Positions 24,839 to 32,387 of a stretch of 35,565 nt of DNA are shown here, one piece after another. A model generated the notes under the pieces. The model was not told the DNA's origin, ran no database searches, and saw only the letters and a program-made list of their open reading frames with translations. Both the position numbers and the translations under genes were made by a program. How positions within the stretch are numbered: the first letter of the stretch is position 1; each line of letters starts with the position of its first letter. This DNA is from Thermoleophilaceae bacterium (lineage in GTDB: Bacteria > Actinomycetota > Thermoleophilia > Solirubrobacterales > Thermoleophilaceae). The stretch is from positions 1 to 35,565 of the forward strand of contig JACCSF010000188.1 in the NCBI GenBank assembly GCA_013813135.1. The letters run 5' to 3'.

Positions 24839-25330
24839 CTACACCCCCTCGGAAGCGGGTCGCTGACCCGCGAACGTCTCGTGGCGCTGGCTCTCGTAGC
24901 GGCGGCTCTCGTAACGCTCCTGGCTCGAAGCCTTCAAGAACCTCGAGGCCACGAAACCGAGCGCAAGGCCTCCGGCGACGATGGCCCAGGGTTGCTTGCG
25001 TCCGAAGTCCTCGAGGTCGCGCAAGATGCGGTCGGCATCAGACTCCTGCAGGTAGCGGCCGAGTCGCTCGGCGCGATGCGCTGCTTGATCGGCCAGCTGC
25101 GCGGGCTTGTCCTTGCCCTGCTTGCGTAGCTGCTCGCTGACCGTGCGGACGTCCTGCGCGGTTGATGCGACCTGCTCGCCCGCCTGCGTCGAGCGCTGAT
25201 CCACCTGCTCGCGCAGCCTGTCCTTCGCCTGCCCGGCCGCCTGCTGGGCCTTCTCCTGAGTTTGGCCAGCGACCTCTTGGACCTTGTCCTTAGCCTGGTC
25301 GGACGGTCTTGTCGATGTCGCGTCCTTCAT
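24839..25330 (-). CDS. LEA-like amphipathic helical protein with one membrane helix
   Basis: 163 residues. Residues 1-115 are repetitive Ala/Gln/Lys/Asp heptads (AGQTQEKAQQAAGQAKDRLR) predicted to form long amphipathic helices similar to LEA or desiccation proteins. A membrane helix follows (PWAIVAGGLALGFVASRFL), then an Arg/Glu/Ser/Tyr-rich tail. It is similar in plan to the DUF3618 protein two genes away and may be a distant relative. The ATG overlaps the stop of the preceding gene (ATGA). A membrane-stabilising or stress role is inference. Confidence 0.75.
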   Translation of the reverse strand: MKDATSTRPSDQAKDKVQEVAGQTQEKAQQAAGQAKDRLREQVDQRSTQAGEQVASTAQDVRTVSEQLRKQGKDKPAQLADQAAHRAERLGRYLQESDADRILRDLEDFGRKQPWAIVAGGLALGFVASRFLKASSQERYESRRYESQRHETFAGQRPASEGV

Positions 25331-25857
25331 TCGAGGTCCCCCTTGCTCTCGGTCGATCCAGTGGCCCTTGCGGGGTCAGTTCCAGCGTCCCTCGCTTGGC
25401 CGGTCTGCGGTTCCTCGGCGCGGCCCCGAGTCACAGCGGCCTGCGAACTCGGCTCGCGCTGGTCGTCAACGAAGGCTTGGCCCTTTGGTTCATTGGCTGC
25501 GGCAGACCGTCGCCGCTTTAGGACGGCGAGCCCGGCAGCCCCAGCCGTCAGGGCGAGCGCGACCGGACCCTTCTTCGATCGCCCGAAGTTTCGCGAAGAG
25601 ATCAGGCCGGCGGCCGCCGCCACGAGCCCCGCTAGCCGCCCCTCCGGTTGTCGGCGCCGGCCGATGCTCGCCAGGCCACCGCTTCGGGCGCGCGAGTGGC
25701 GTCGAGCTGGCGTGAACGCCCTCCGAGAGGGTGTCGGCACCGAGCCCAAACCACGTGCCTTGGAAGCACGCGAACTCCGGCTCCGACGGCTTGCCACACC
25801 CTTAGGTCGCGTTTGGTCCCTCACCGTTCGCCACCCGCTGCCACTGAGAGCCGCCAA
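25327..25857 (-). CDS. basic membrane-linked hypothetical protein, start uncertain
   Basis: Up to 176 residues. The N-terminal ~75 residues are Arg/Ser-rich and look little like protein, so the true start may lie further in. The middle has two short hydrophobic stretches (LAGLVAAAAGLI and VALALTAGAAGLAVL) ending in KRRR, and the C-terminus is acidic and Gln/Glu-rich. Its stop overlaps the next ATG, supporting real translation of the C-terminal part. No family recognised. Confidence 0.5.
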   Translation of the reverse strand: MAALSGSGWRTVRDQTRPKGVASRRSRSSRASKARGLGSVPTPSRRAFTPARRHSRARSGGLASIGRRRQPEGRLAGLVAAAAGLISSRNFGRSKKGPVALALTAGAAGLAVLKRRRSAAANEPKGQAFVDDQREPSSQAAVTRGRAEEPQTGQARDAGTDPARATGSTESKGDLE

Positions 25858-25890
25858 CGCACCGGCCGCGCGAGTACTCCAGCGCAGGAC

Positions 25891-26622
25891 TCAGTCATCC
25901 TCGACCTCGATCTGCTCCTTGCGCACCTGCTCGGAGACCTGCTGCTCCTCGACGTCGACGTCCTTCCCGAGCCGCACGCGTTCCTTTGGCACCGCCCGCT
26001 TCTCAACCACCGGCTCCTCCTCGTGCAGCACCACCTCGTGCTCGGACTCCGAGATGTCCGGGCCGCTGGTTGCCTCGTCAACCTTCTCGTCGGTGATCGG
26101 CTCGCGCTCGATCCGCGCCTTCTCGCGCCGGACGGGCACCTTCTGCTGGACCTCCTCGGTGACCACGTATTTGCGCAGACGCACCCGGCCCTTCTCCCGC
26201 TCCGTCTTGCCGACTCGCAGCTCCTCCTCTGACCGAGTCATCGCGTCGTCGCCGCTGACGCTGTCCGTGCGATCGCCTTCCTGCAGCCCCGAGCCGGAAC
26301 CCGGATCGGAGTAGTCGAGCCCATAATGGTCGTAGAGCTCTGCCTCCTCCGATTGTGAGAGCTCGCCGTTCGGGTCGATCTTCGGCGCGTCTGTGACCTG
26401 GTTTTTTGCGAACGCGACACGCACGTCTTCGCCGGCCGGTTGCGCATCCGAAAGCGGAACGAAGTTCGACTTCATCCCGAACAGCCCTGTGTTGACCAGC
26501 GCCCACTCGGGCCTGCCGGTTTGCCGATCGAGATAGACCTCCTCAAGCGTGCCGATCTTCTCCTCGTCGCGACCGACGACTGTCCGCCCGCGCCACTCGT
26601 ATGCCTCAGTTACCTGTATCAC
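25891..26622 (-). CDS. PRC-barrel and DUF2382 domain protein
   Basis: 243 residues from GTG 26622, chosen for the GGAGGAG five to eight bases upstream and because VTEAYEWRGRTV is the usual beginning. Residues ~1-75 are a PRC barrel (KIGTLEEVYLDRQTGRPEWA, then NTGLFG and FVPL). A linker rich in Asp, Ser and Gly follows. Residues ~125-235 are DUF2382 (EELRVGKTEREKGRVRLRKY, with repeated VRREKARIEREP). This architecture is frequent in radiation-, desiccation- and soil-adapted Actinobacteria and is linked to general stress by association; no activity is known. It is the first gene of the cluster, divergent from the phosphatase fusion. Confidence 0.92.
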   Translation of the reverse strand: MIQVTEAYEWRGRTVVGRDEEKIGTLEEVYLDRQTGRPEWALVNTGLFGMKSNFVPLSDAQPAGEDVRVAFAKNQVTDAPKIDPNGELSQSEEAELYDHYGLDYSDPGSGSGLQEGDRTDSVSGDDAMTRSEEELRVGKTEREKGRVRLRKYVVTEEVQQKVPVRREKARIEREPITDEKVDEATSGPDISESEHEVVLHEEEPVVEKRAVPKERVRLGKDVDVEEQQVSEQVRKEQIEVEDD

Positions 26623-26769
26623 CCGCTCCTCCTGCGGTTCGCGCTGCTCTTCGTATTCCGTGCCCTGACCGGGTTGATCGAAATCCGCGCACCCTGCTCT
26701 CGTCACGTAAGTGGGACCTAATGTCCGGGGCAGGTTGTTCCAGTTCGCGTAGGCGGGCGCCATGATGTT

Positions 26770-26777
26770 GGTGCACC
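26770..26777. promoter_or_regulatory. short palindrome before the TetR-phosphatase gene
   Basis: GGTGCACC is a perfect 8-base palindrome 15 bases before the GTG start, in the 170-base divergent gap. A second short dyad GGAC-N5-GTCC is at 26714-26726. Either could be bound by the HTH of the fusion protein. Short palindromes occur by chance in GC-rich DNA. Confidence 0.25.
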
Positions 26778-26792
26778 GATGGCTTCATCGCC

Positions 26793-28190
26793 GTGAGTCC
26801 GAAGAAACAGACAGAGCTACGCCGGGCCGACGCGCTTCGAAACCGCGAGCGCATCCTCGACGCGGCCGAGCGGATGCTTGAGCGGTCGCCGTCTGCCAGC
26901 CTTGCCGACATCGCCGCAGCCGCCGGTGTCGCGCGGTCCACGCTCCACCGCCGCTTCCGCACGCGCGATGAGCTCCTCGCCGCGGTGCGCGACCGGCCAC
27001 ACGAGCAGAGTCAGGAAAGCTCTCTACGCTCGCTTCCGGCGGGGCGCCTGGGTCGCGGGCGACCGATCAGCCTCGATGCGATCCAGGTCTTCGACGTCGT
27101 GCCTCCAGCCGTGCTACCTGAGCAGCTTGTCGCCGAGGCGCAGCGGATCGCCAAAGTGCCGGTCGCGCTGTACGTGCTCGACATCGATGGAACGCACCTA
27201 CTGCACATGGCCGGACCGCATCGGCTTGGGCAAACGATCGAGGCTCCGTTGGCGATCGGTCCCGAGCTCGACGCCGACGGGCTCTCACAGCTGCGCGAGC
27301 AACTCGCCGTGCGCCGCGGCATCGAGATCTCCGCCCTGTGGCTGCGCGGACGAGCAAACGGCGTGATGATCGCCTTCGGCCGCCCGGCCGAGCCGCTCAC
27401 CGAGCTAGCCCGCCAGGCCGCCGCGGCGGTCACCCTCGCGGATCGCTACACCGACGCCTTCGCCACAGCGCAACGCCGCAAACAGCCGAAGGCCGCTGCC
27501 GAGATCCAGCAGAGCCTGCTGCCCCCACGAATCGTCCGTGTCACCGGTGGGGAGATCGCCGGAAATGTACTTCCAAGCTACGAAGTCGCCGGCGACTGGT
27601 TCGACGTGATCGAGAACGCCGACGGTATCTGGATCACCGTCGCCGACGGGCTCGGAGGCTCGACCCGGGCAGCGGCCAGCAGCGCCGTAGCGCTCGGTGC
27701 CCTACGAGCCAGCCGGCGTAGCGGAGCCGGCATCAGCGAAGCCCTCATCGTGATGCACCAGACGCTTCGGGAGATGCCGGGGCCGCGCGCGGAGATGACG
27801 GCGGTCGCCGCGCGCTGGGACCCCGCCACGAACGAGCTCAGCGTCGCGAATTGCGGTCATGTCGCGCCCGTGATCCTGCGCGGCGACGCTGATGTCGAGC
27901 ACGTCCGCGGTCCCCACGCGCACGGGCTCGGGGGACGGGCCAGCCCCAAGCCCGTCGAACGGTCGACCTCGCTCGCGCCCGGCGACCGCCTCGTGATCGT
28001 GTCCGACGGCGTGATCAAGTCCGGCCAGGGCAAGGCCGGCCTCGGCGTCGAGGGGCTCGTTCGAGCTGCGCTTCGATCCGAGCGCGAGACCGCCGCCGAC
28101 ACCGTCCGAGAGGTCCATAAGGCCGTCCTGGACTCAGCCGGAGGACAGCTCTCGGACGACGCGACGGCCGTCTGCCTGTCCGTCGAGTAA
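26793..28190 (+). CDS. TetR-type HTH / GAF-like sensor / SpoIIE (PP2C) phosphatase fusion
   Basis: 465 residues. Residues ~13-66 are a TetR helix-turn-helix (ERILDAAERMLE, then AAAGVARSTLHRRFRTRDEL). Residues ~92-225 resemble a GAF sensor domain. Residues ~235-465 are a SpoIIE/RsbU-type PP2C phosphatase: EIQQSLLPPR, AGDWFDV (Asp268), VADGLGG (Asp285), VANCGHVAPV, GDRLVIVSDG (Asp405) and SDDATAVCL (Asp455/456), so the metal-binding acids are present. RsbU-type enzymes dephosphorylate anti-sigma antagonists to release stress sigma factors. An attached DNA-binding domain is unusual and could tie phosphatase output to the promoter of the divergent stress cluster. No partner anti-sigma gene is in the window. 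GTG start; a nearby ATG is out of frame. Confidence 0.88.
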   Translation: MSPKKQTELRRADALRNRERILDAAERMLERSPSASLADIAAAAGVARSTLHRRFRTRDELLAAVRDRPHEQSQESSLRSLPAGRLGRGRPISLDAIQVFDVVPPAVLPEQLVAEAQRIAKVPVALYVLDIDGTHLLHMAGPHRLGQTIEAPLAIGPELDADGLSQLREQLAVRRGIEISALWLRGRANGVMIAFGRPAEPLTELARQAAAAVTLADRYTDAFATAQRRKQPKAAAEIQQSLLPPRIVRVTGGEIAGNVLPSYEVAGDWFDVIENADGIWITVADGLGGSTRAAASSAVALGALRASRRSGAGISEALIVMHQTLREMPGPRAEMTAVAARWDPATNELSVANCGHVAPVILRGDADVEHVRGPHAHGLGGRASPKPVERSTSLAPGDRLVIVSDGVIKSGQGKAGLGVEGLVRAALRSERETAADTVREVHKAVLDSAGGQLSDDATAVCLSVE

Positions 28191-28292
28191 CCCTACGCCG
28201 TCGCCACGCTTGCCGAGGTGTGCGATGCGGGCACGGTGCGTTTCGACGGACTCGACCTCACGTTGCCTGACGGCGCCGACGGCTGACGAGCC

Positions 28293-28601
28293 CTAGTGAC
28301 GGTGGCCGGTCATCCAGTGAGCCAGGCTCATCAGCACGTGGCGCGACCACGCCCAGCGGAAGAGCACGGCCACGGCGGCGAAGGTCGCCACCCCGAGCAG
28401 GACGCGCACACCGAGCCCGACGCCTTGCATGCCGAAGGCGACCGTGAGCGCGATGCCGACCACGATCCCAAGCACCGCGAGGCGCAGGTCATTGAGCCCG
28501 CGCTTGACGCTGAGTTCGGCAGTTCCGGCCACCCCCACCTCGGCCGCGAGCGTGACCTTGGCGGTCTTCGGCGGGCGCTTGGCGGGCTCGTCGTCGACCA
28601 T
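28293..28601 (-). CDS. small two-helix membrane protein
   Basis: About 102 residues: a soluble Lys/Pro-rich N-terminus, then two membrane helices (LRLAVLGIVVGIALTVAF and LGVRVLLGVATFAAVAVLF), and a C-terminus ending HWMTGHRH. ATG at 28601 is preferred over a TTG two codons earlier. No family recognised. It converges on the phosphatase gene. Its start lies only 12 bases from the beginning of the conserved tRNA-Arg upstream repeat, so the two promoters are divergent. The 102-base gap after the phosphatase holds no gene I can support. Confidence 0.6.
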   Translation of the reverse strand: MVDDEPAKRPPKTAKVTLAAEVGVAGTAELSVKRGLNDLRLAVLGIVVGIALTVAFGMQGVGLGVRVLLGVATFAAVAVLFRWAWSRHVLMSLAHWMTGHRH

Positions 28602-28612
28602 CGCCAAGGGAG

Positions 28613-28733
28613 TCTAGGTCGCAAATCGGTCGCAAGCCGCGTTTTGAGCGCTGCCCTCCCCGGTCGCAGCGGGCGGTGCCTGCGGCTCTACAATGCCGTT
28701 CGCAGTACCACTCGCGCCCGTAGCTCAGTGGAT
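28613..28733 (+). repeat. second copy of the tRNA-Arg upstream repeat
   Basis: Matches 21348-21467 nearly colinearly, differing mostly by substitutions. It covers the tRNA promoter (TACAAT at 28689-28694, 19 bases before the tRNA) and the first 20 bases of the functional tRNA. The divergence outside the tRNA shows the duplication is old. Confidence 0.8.
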
Positions 28734-28786
28734 AGAGCGCTGCCCTCCGGAGGCAGAAGTCGCAGGTTCGAATCCTGCCGGGCGCG
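28714..28786 (+). tRNA. tRNA-Arg (anticodon CCG)
   Basis: 73 bases with a complete cloverleaf. The 7-base acceptor stem is GCGCCCG/CGGGCGC with discriminator G. The D-arm is GCTC/GAGC. The anticodon stem CTGCC/GGCAG encloses CTCCGGA (anticodon CCG, 28747-28749, reading CGG). The T-arm is GCAGG-TTCGAAT-CCTGC. CCA is not encoded. A -10-like TACAAT lies 19 bases upstream. The 3' part is duplicated exactly at 32218-32263, marking the gene as an integration target. Confidence 0.97.
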
Positions 28787-28789
28787 TCG
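28744..28789 (+). repeat. 46-bp direct repeat, tRNA-side attachment site (attL-like)
   Basis: From the anticodon arm of tRNA-Arg to three bases past its 3' end, 46 bases are identical to 32218-32263. Integrating elements using tyrosine recombinases typically leave such a repeat, with the complete tRNA on one side. Extent is exact: the bases just outside differ on both sides. Confidence 0.8.
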
Positions 28790-28941
28790 GCGAGTTCCGC
28801 ACGCTAGAGCGAGATGGGTCTACCAGGTCGAGCGGCGAGGCAGAAGTCAAACCCGGTGTTGATCCAGGGCGCCTGTAACCCGCGGCTGGGCGGAGTCCCG
28901 ATCGCCGGAGAGAGCTGCGCGGAGGGAGGCCCCGCCGCGGG

Positions 28942-29409
28942 CTAGGGGCGCGTCGTGGGCTCCGCGTCCAAGATGCCTCGGATCTCGTCGAGCGCTGTCT
29001 GCTCCTCGGCGCTGACCTGCTTTCCGCCGATGCCGATGAAGCCTCCCTCCTTGTGGGCCTCCGCGGCAGCCTGAGCCACCGCGACCACGAAGCGCTTGTA
29101 CTCCTCGACATCCCCCGCGGAGCCCTTCTCGCCCCAAAGCGCCTCTCGCAGTCGCTCGCCGCTGACCGCCGCGATGTCACCCCCACCCTGCAGCTGCTGC
29201 GGGTTGACAGCGGGCGGCGAAGAGACGAGAGCGTCGAGAAATTCGCTCTCGCCCTGAGTCCGCCGCGCCTCGGCGTACACCTGTGCCATGGCGAGGCTTT
29301 CGCGAATCGTTCCGCCCCGCCCGGCAGCCACAACCCTCATCCCAGCCAACACCGGGCCCTCCACCACGGTGGACCATTCCTCGGCGTTGAAGTCAGCCTT
29401 GCTCGTCAC
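28942..29409 (-). CDS. conserved hypothetical protein, helical
   Basis: 155 residues, soluble, mostly helical. DFNAEEWSTVVEGPVLAGMRV, then GGTIRESLAMAQVYAEARR and the C-terminal EEYKRFVVAVAQAAAEAHKE resemble a widespread uncharacterised bacterial family, sometimes near tellurite/stress genes, though I cannot name it. A Gly-rich GGFIGIGGK precedes EEQTALDEIRGIL. GTG start has AGGAGGGG a few bases upstream. It is the first gene inside the tRNA-bounded island. Confidence 0.75.
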   Translation of the reverse strand: MTSKADFNAEEWSTVVEGPVLAGMRVVAAGRGGTIRESLAMAQVYAEARRTQGESEFLDALVSSPPAVNPQQLQGGGDIAAVSGERLREALWGEKGSAGDVEEYKRFVVAVAQAAAEAHKEGGFIGIGGKQVSAEEQTALDEIRGILDAEPTTRP

Positions 29410-29574
29410 TGCCCCTCCTGGGCTCCGAGTTCGCGTCCACGTGCACTACCCGGTGGCAGGGGCAGCAATCCTCGACAGCCGCGGGCGGGGTCGTGGCGCC
29501 AGATCGCATTCAAGCGAAACAATCCCGACGTTCAGGTAACGCGAGGGGCCGGTGCCGGTGGCAGTGCGCCGGGC

Positions 29575-30429
29575 TCAGCGCATCATCTGCATCGCGGCGC
29601 CGTGGGGGTCGCCGCTGTCGTGCGTCGCGCTGTCCGGTGTGGCGAATCCCGGCACGTCGGCGGGCACGAATGCCACGCCGAGGCCGAGCGCGAGCAGCAG
29701 CACGGCTACGGTTGTGCGCGCGGCGGCCGGCCAGGGCAGCAGTTTCTCGCCGGCGATGAACGCGGCAATCAGCGCCATCCAGCCGAGGCTCATCACGCCG
29801 ATAGCGAACAGCGCCGCCATCAGCGCCCAGCAGCAGCCCAGGCACCAGGCGCCGTGCCGCAACCCGAGCTCGAGGCCACCCCACCGGCCGTGGCGCCAGC
29901 GCTCCGCGAGGAACATCATGGGGCTGCGACACTTCACGAGGCAGGCCTGCTTGAGCGGTGTCAACTGATAGAGGGCCGCAGCCACGATCACCCCGCCGGT
30001 CAGATAAGGGCCCGCCTCATCCCACGCCAGGAATGCCGGGTCGATCGCGCGAGCCAGCTCGATCAGGCCGTACGCGCCTAGGCCCGCTCCTGTCCAGACA
30101 CACAGGTAGCCGGCCACGAACAGCAACGTAGCGTCCGGCGCCGCCCCCTTCCCTCGCGAGCGATGGCCCGCCCGCAGCCGGTCGTACATCAACACGGTGG
30201 GAGCCACCGACGGGAACATCATCGCCGCCATCATGGTCACCCAAACGGTGATGTAGAACCCGAGGCCTCCGAGGTCCATGCCCGGCACCGATTCCATGCC
30301 GCCCATCCGGTCGTCGGTGACCAGCCAGGCCACCAGGGCAAGCGCGAGCAGCAGGCCCAGCAGCCCGAGCTGGGCACGCTCGAGCCGAAACGTCCCAGCC
30401 GAGCGCTCACTGAGCCGGGCTGCCTCCAA
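29575..30429 (-). CDS. DUF2182 predicted metal-binding integral membrane protein
   Basis: 284 residues with about seven membrane helices. Family hallmarks: FYITVWVTMMAAMMFPSVAP, LFVAGYLCVWTGAGLGAYGL, LYQLTPLKQACLVKCRSP, and HGAWCLGCCWALM. The Met- and Cys-rich patches suggest metal binding, probably copper (inference). The protein may be C-terminally extended by a His/Asp-containing tail. TTG at 30429 follows the DUF1326 stop by two bases, so the two are translationally linked. DUF1326 and DUF2182 genes are frequently paired, indicating a shared pathway of unknown nature. Confidence 0.88.
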   Translation of the reverse strand: MEAARLSERSAGTFRLERAQLGLLGLLLALALVAWLVTDDRMGGMESVPGMDLGGLGFYITVWVTMMAAMMFPSVAPTVLMYDRLRAGHRSRGKGAAPDATLLFVAGYLCVWTGAGLGAYGLIELARAIDPAFLAWDEAGPYLTGGVIVAAALYQLTPLKQACLVKCRSPMMFLAERWRHGRWGGLELGLRHGAWCLGCCWALMAALFAIGVMSLGWMALIAAFIAGEKLLPWPAAARTTVAVLLLALGLGVAFVPADVPGFATPDSATHDSGDPHGAAMQMMR

Positions 30430-30431
30430 GG

Positions 30432-31037
30432 CTAGGCCGCCCAGGCGAACGGGCTGGCGAAACCGGAGCGACCCTCGTAGGCGAACTCCATACCGAACGC
30501 GCTCAAATGGGACTTTGTCGCTCTGGCGATCGCGAAGTCGTCTCCGGCTGGGTGGAAGATGCCGACAAGTCTCGCCGGCTGGCCGTCCTCCTTGCCGAAC
30601 GGCACGATCTCCGTCACCTCCACCTCGCCGTCTTCGCCCACCTTGATGCGGTGGGTGCCGTTCTCGTGGGAGACCTCCATCGACACCCGCTCCACGCCCA
30701 GCTGCTCCCCGACGAGCGGTCCCAGGGCCTCCATCGGCCCGCCGAGCTGACCGCCGAACACCGCCGCGAGCTTGTCGGCCTGCTCGTCGGACGCCTTGTC
30801 GTCGATCAGCACACCGAGCCGCCAGTTCCCTTCGCTCATCACCTTCGGGGTATCCCCGACCGCCGCGACGGTCAGACCGCTCACGTCTACGCCCTCAACC
30901 TCACCGGACTCCACCTGAAAAACCAGGAACGCGTGACAGCGGTCGCGGTCCGCACCCAAGTCGAGCGAGACAGTGCACGGGCATGGCACGTCGCAGGAGC
31001 AGTTCTCGAAGTACTGGCCTTCCAGCTTCCAACCCAT
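30432..31037 (-). CDS. DUF1326-family cysteine-rich protein
   Basis: 201 residues. The N-terminal YFENCSCDVPCPCTVSLD carries the family's four-cysteine CxCxxxCxC motif, suited to binding a metal ion. The rest is a strand-rich domain including DRCHAFLVFQVESGEVEGVD, GNWRLGVLIDDKASDEQA and FGGQLGGPMEALGPLVGE. The ATG has GAGGAGG five bases upstream. It is paired with the DUF2182 membrane gene directly downstream. Delivery or sensing of a metal for the membrane partner is inference; the biochemical role is unknown. Confidence 0.9.
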   Translation of the reverse strand: MGWKLEGQYFENCSCDVPCPCTVSLDLGADRDRCHAFLVFQVESGEVEGVDVSGLTVAAVGDTPKVMSEGNWRLGVLIDDKASDEQADKLAAVFGGQLGGPMEALGPLVGEQLGVERVSMEVSHENGTHRIKVGEDGEVEVTEIVPFGKEDGQPARLVGIFHPAGDDFAIARATKSHLSAFGMEFAYEGRSGFASPFAWAA

Positions 31038-31290
31038 GCCGTCCTCCTCGATCGCTTGGACCGATTATCCGCCCGCCGAGCCGCCGGAGTCAAGGGCACG
31101 CCGCGGAAGAGCACGACAGGTGGTGACCGGGAGGCTTGCTGCAGAGCTTCCGAGATCAGAGTCGCAGCGAGGTGCTTACCGGAATCACCGCGGATGCCTC
31201 AGGTAGACGTTGTGCCATCAGCCGCACGGCGAGCCATGGCTGCAGTTGTCCCAGCCCCACTACGGCCGGAACGCCGCGCAGGTCCCGTCC

Positions 31291-32115
31291 TCAGGCCCGT
31301 GTGCCCACCATGAGCAGGTACTCCTTCTCGAACCGTGCGCGGTCGGGCGTGCCGCGGTTCCACTCGTCACAGAACCGGTTCAGCGCCTCGTCGAACTCCG
31401 CCTCGCGCCCGGTGCGGCGGGCATTCGCCTGCGCCGCGATGGTCGGGCCGTACCGTCCCTTGAAGTGCTCGGCGTAGTCGTGCGGACGCTCGAAGGCGGT
31501 GATTTCCAGCACGTCACGCTGCGGCTTGCGGAACTCGACGCGGTCGCCGAACAACTCATGCACGTGCGCCTCGCTGCCCCACAGCGGCGCCGGTTGCGCC
31601 CCCGGTGGAGGCGTCGGGGCGAACGGCCCCATTGTCCGAAACAGCGCGCCGATCATGCCCTCGGGCGTCCAGCTCAGCAGCCCGATCGTGCCGCCCGGGC
31701 GGCAGACGCGCACGAGCTCGTCGGCGACGTCCTGGTGGTGGGGCGCGAACATCGCGCCGATCGATGATATGACGACGTCGAACGACTCATCGTCGAACGG
31801 CAGGTTCTCGGCGTCGGCTTCGACCCATTCCAGCCCGAGCCCTTCGGCCTCCGCGCGGCGCCGACCGGCCTGGAGCAGCTCGGGCGTCAGGTCGCTCGCC
31901 GTGACGGTTGCGCCGCGCTCTGCTGCCGGAATTGAGGCGTTGCCGGTGCCGGCGGCCACATCGAGGACACGCATCCCGGGGCCAATGTCGCAAGCCTCGA
32001 CGAGCCGTGGCCCGAGCGGCAAGAGGAACGTCTCGACCATGGACGGGTAGTCGCCGGATGCCCACATCGCGCGATGGCGCGCCTTGAGCTCAACATCGGA
32101 CTTGGTGGACGACAA
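31291..32115 (-). CDS. class I SAM-dependent methyltransferase (UbiE-like)
   Basis: 274 residues. Motif I MRVLDVAAGTGNASIPAAERG, post I TASDLTPELL, motif II DAENLPFDDESFDVVISSIG and motif III ADELVRVCRPGGTIGLLSW are all clear for a Methyltransf_11/25-type enzyme. The N-terminus ELKARHRAMWASGDYPSMVE is typical of a group of actinobacterial small-molecule methyltransferases; substrate unknown. The TTG start has GGAGG four bases upstream. It is the last gene before the 3' tRNA fragment, inside the island. The gap 31038-31290 to the DUF1326 gene holds nothing I can support. Confidence 0.88.
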   Translation of the reverse strand: MSSTKSDVELKARHRAMWASGDYPSMVETFLLPLGPRLVEACDIGPGMRVLDVAAGTGNASIPAAERGATVTASDLTPELLQAGRRRAEAEGLGLEWVEADAENLPFDDESFDVVISSIGAMFAPHHQDVADELVRVCRPGGTIGLLSWTPEGMIGALFRTMGPFAPTPPPGAQPAPLWGSEAHVHELFGDRVEFRKPQRDVLEITAFERPHDYAEHFKGRYGPTIAAQANARRTGREAEFDEALNRFCDEWNRGTPDRARFEKEYLLMVGTRA

Positions 32116-32217
32116 GGGGCCTCCGTTCTGGTTGACACGCCGACCGTACCGCCGCCCGGCCCCGAATCCAACCGACGTTGCGGGCGGCCGGCGCGATTTT
32201 GCTTCGGTTGCCAGAGT

Positions 32218-32263
32218 CCTCCGGAGGCAGAAGTCGCAGGTTCGAATCCTGCCGGGCGCGTCG
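32218..32263 (+). repeat. 46-bp direct repeat, distal attachment site (attR-like tRNA-Arg 3' fragment)
   Basis: Identical to 28744-28789: anticodon arm, T-arm and acceptor 3' strand of tRNA-Arg(CCG), without its 5' half. It bounds a 3.4-kb segment (28790-32217) carrying four genes and no recognisable integrase. The flanking gene-free stretch 32116-32387 contains nothing else I can support. Confidence 0.85.
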
Positions 32264-32387
32264 ATCGAGCACCAGCGTAGAGCCGCTTTCGCTGCCGGAT
32301 GGCGAAAGGCCGCGGCAGGGACGATGATGGACCGAGAAGCCTGCTGGCACGGTGCCGGCCAGGAGTTCTGCGTGGTGGGGAGCCCAA

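Noticed and set aside
25715-25800. tRNA-like stem-loop (CGTGC/GCACG with a 7-base loop)
   Set aside because: The anticodon-like arm exists, but there is no T-loop, no D-arm consensus and no matching acceptor stem on either strand.
28191-28292. Short reading frame after the phosphatase gene ending DLTLPDGADG
   Set aside because: About 30 codons, without a start codon in a suitable place or a recognised family. It could be a gene remnant but cannot be supported.
28879-28941. 8-base inverted repeat CCCGCGGC/GCCGCGGG near the end of the 28942 gene
   Set aside because: The arms are 47 bases apart and made only of G and C, so chance is likely and no terminator T-tract follows.
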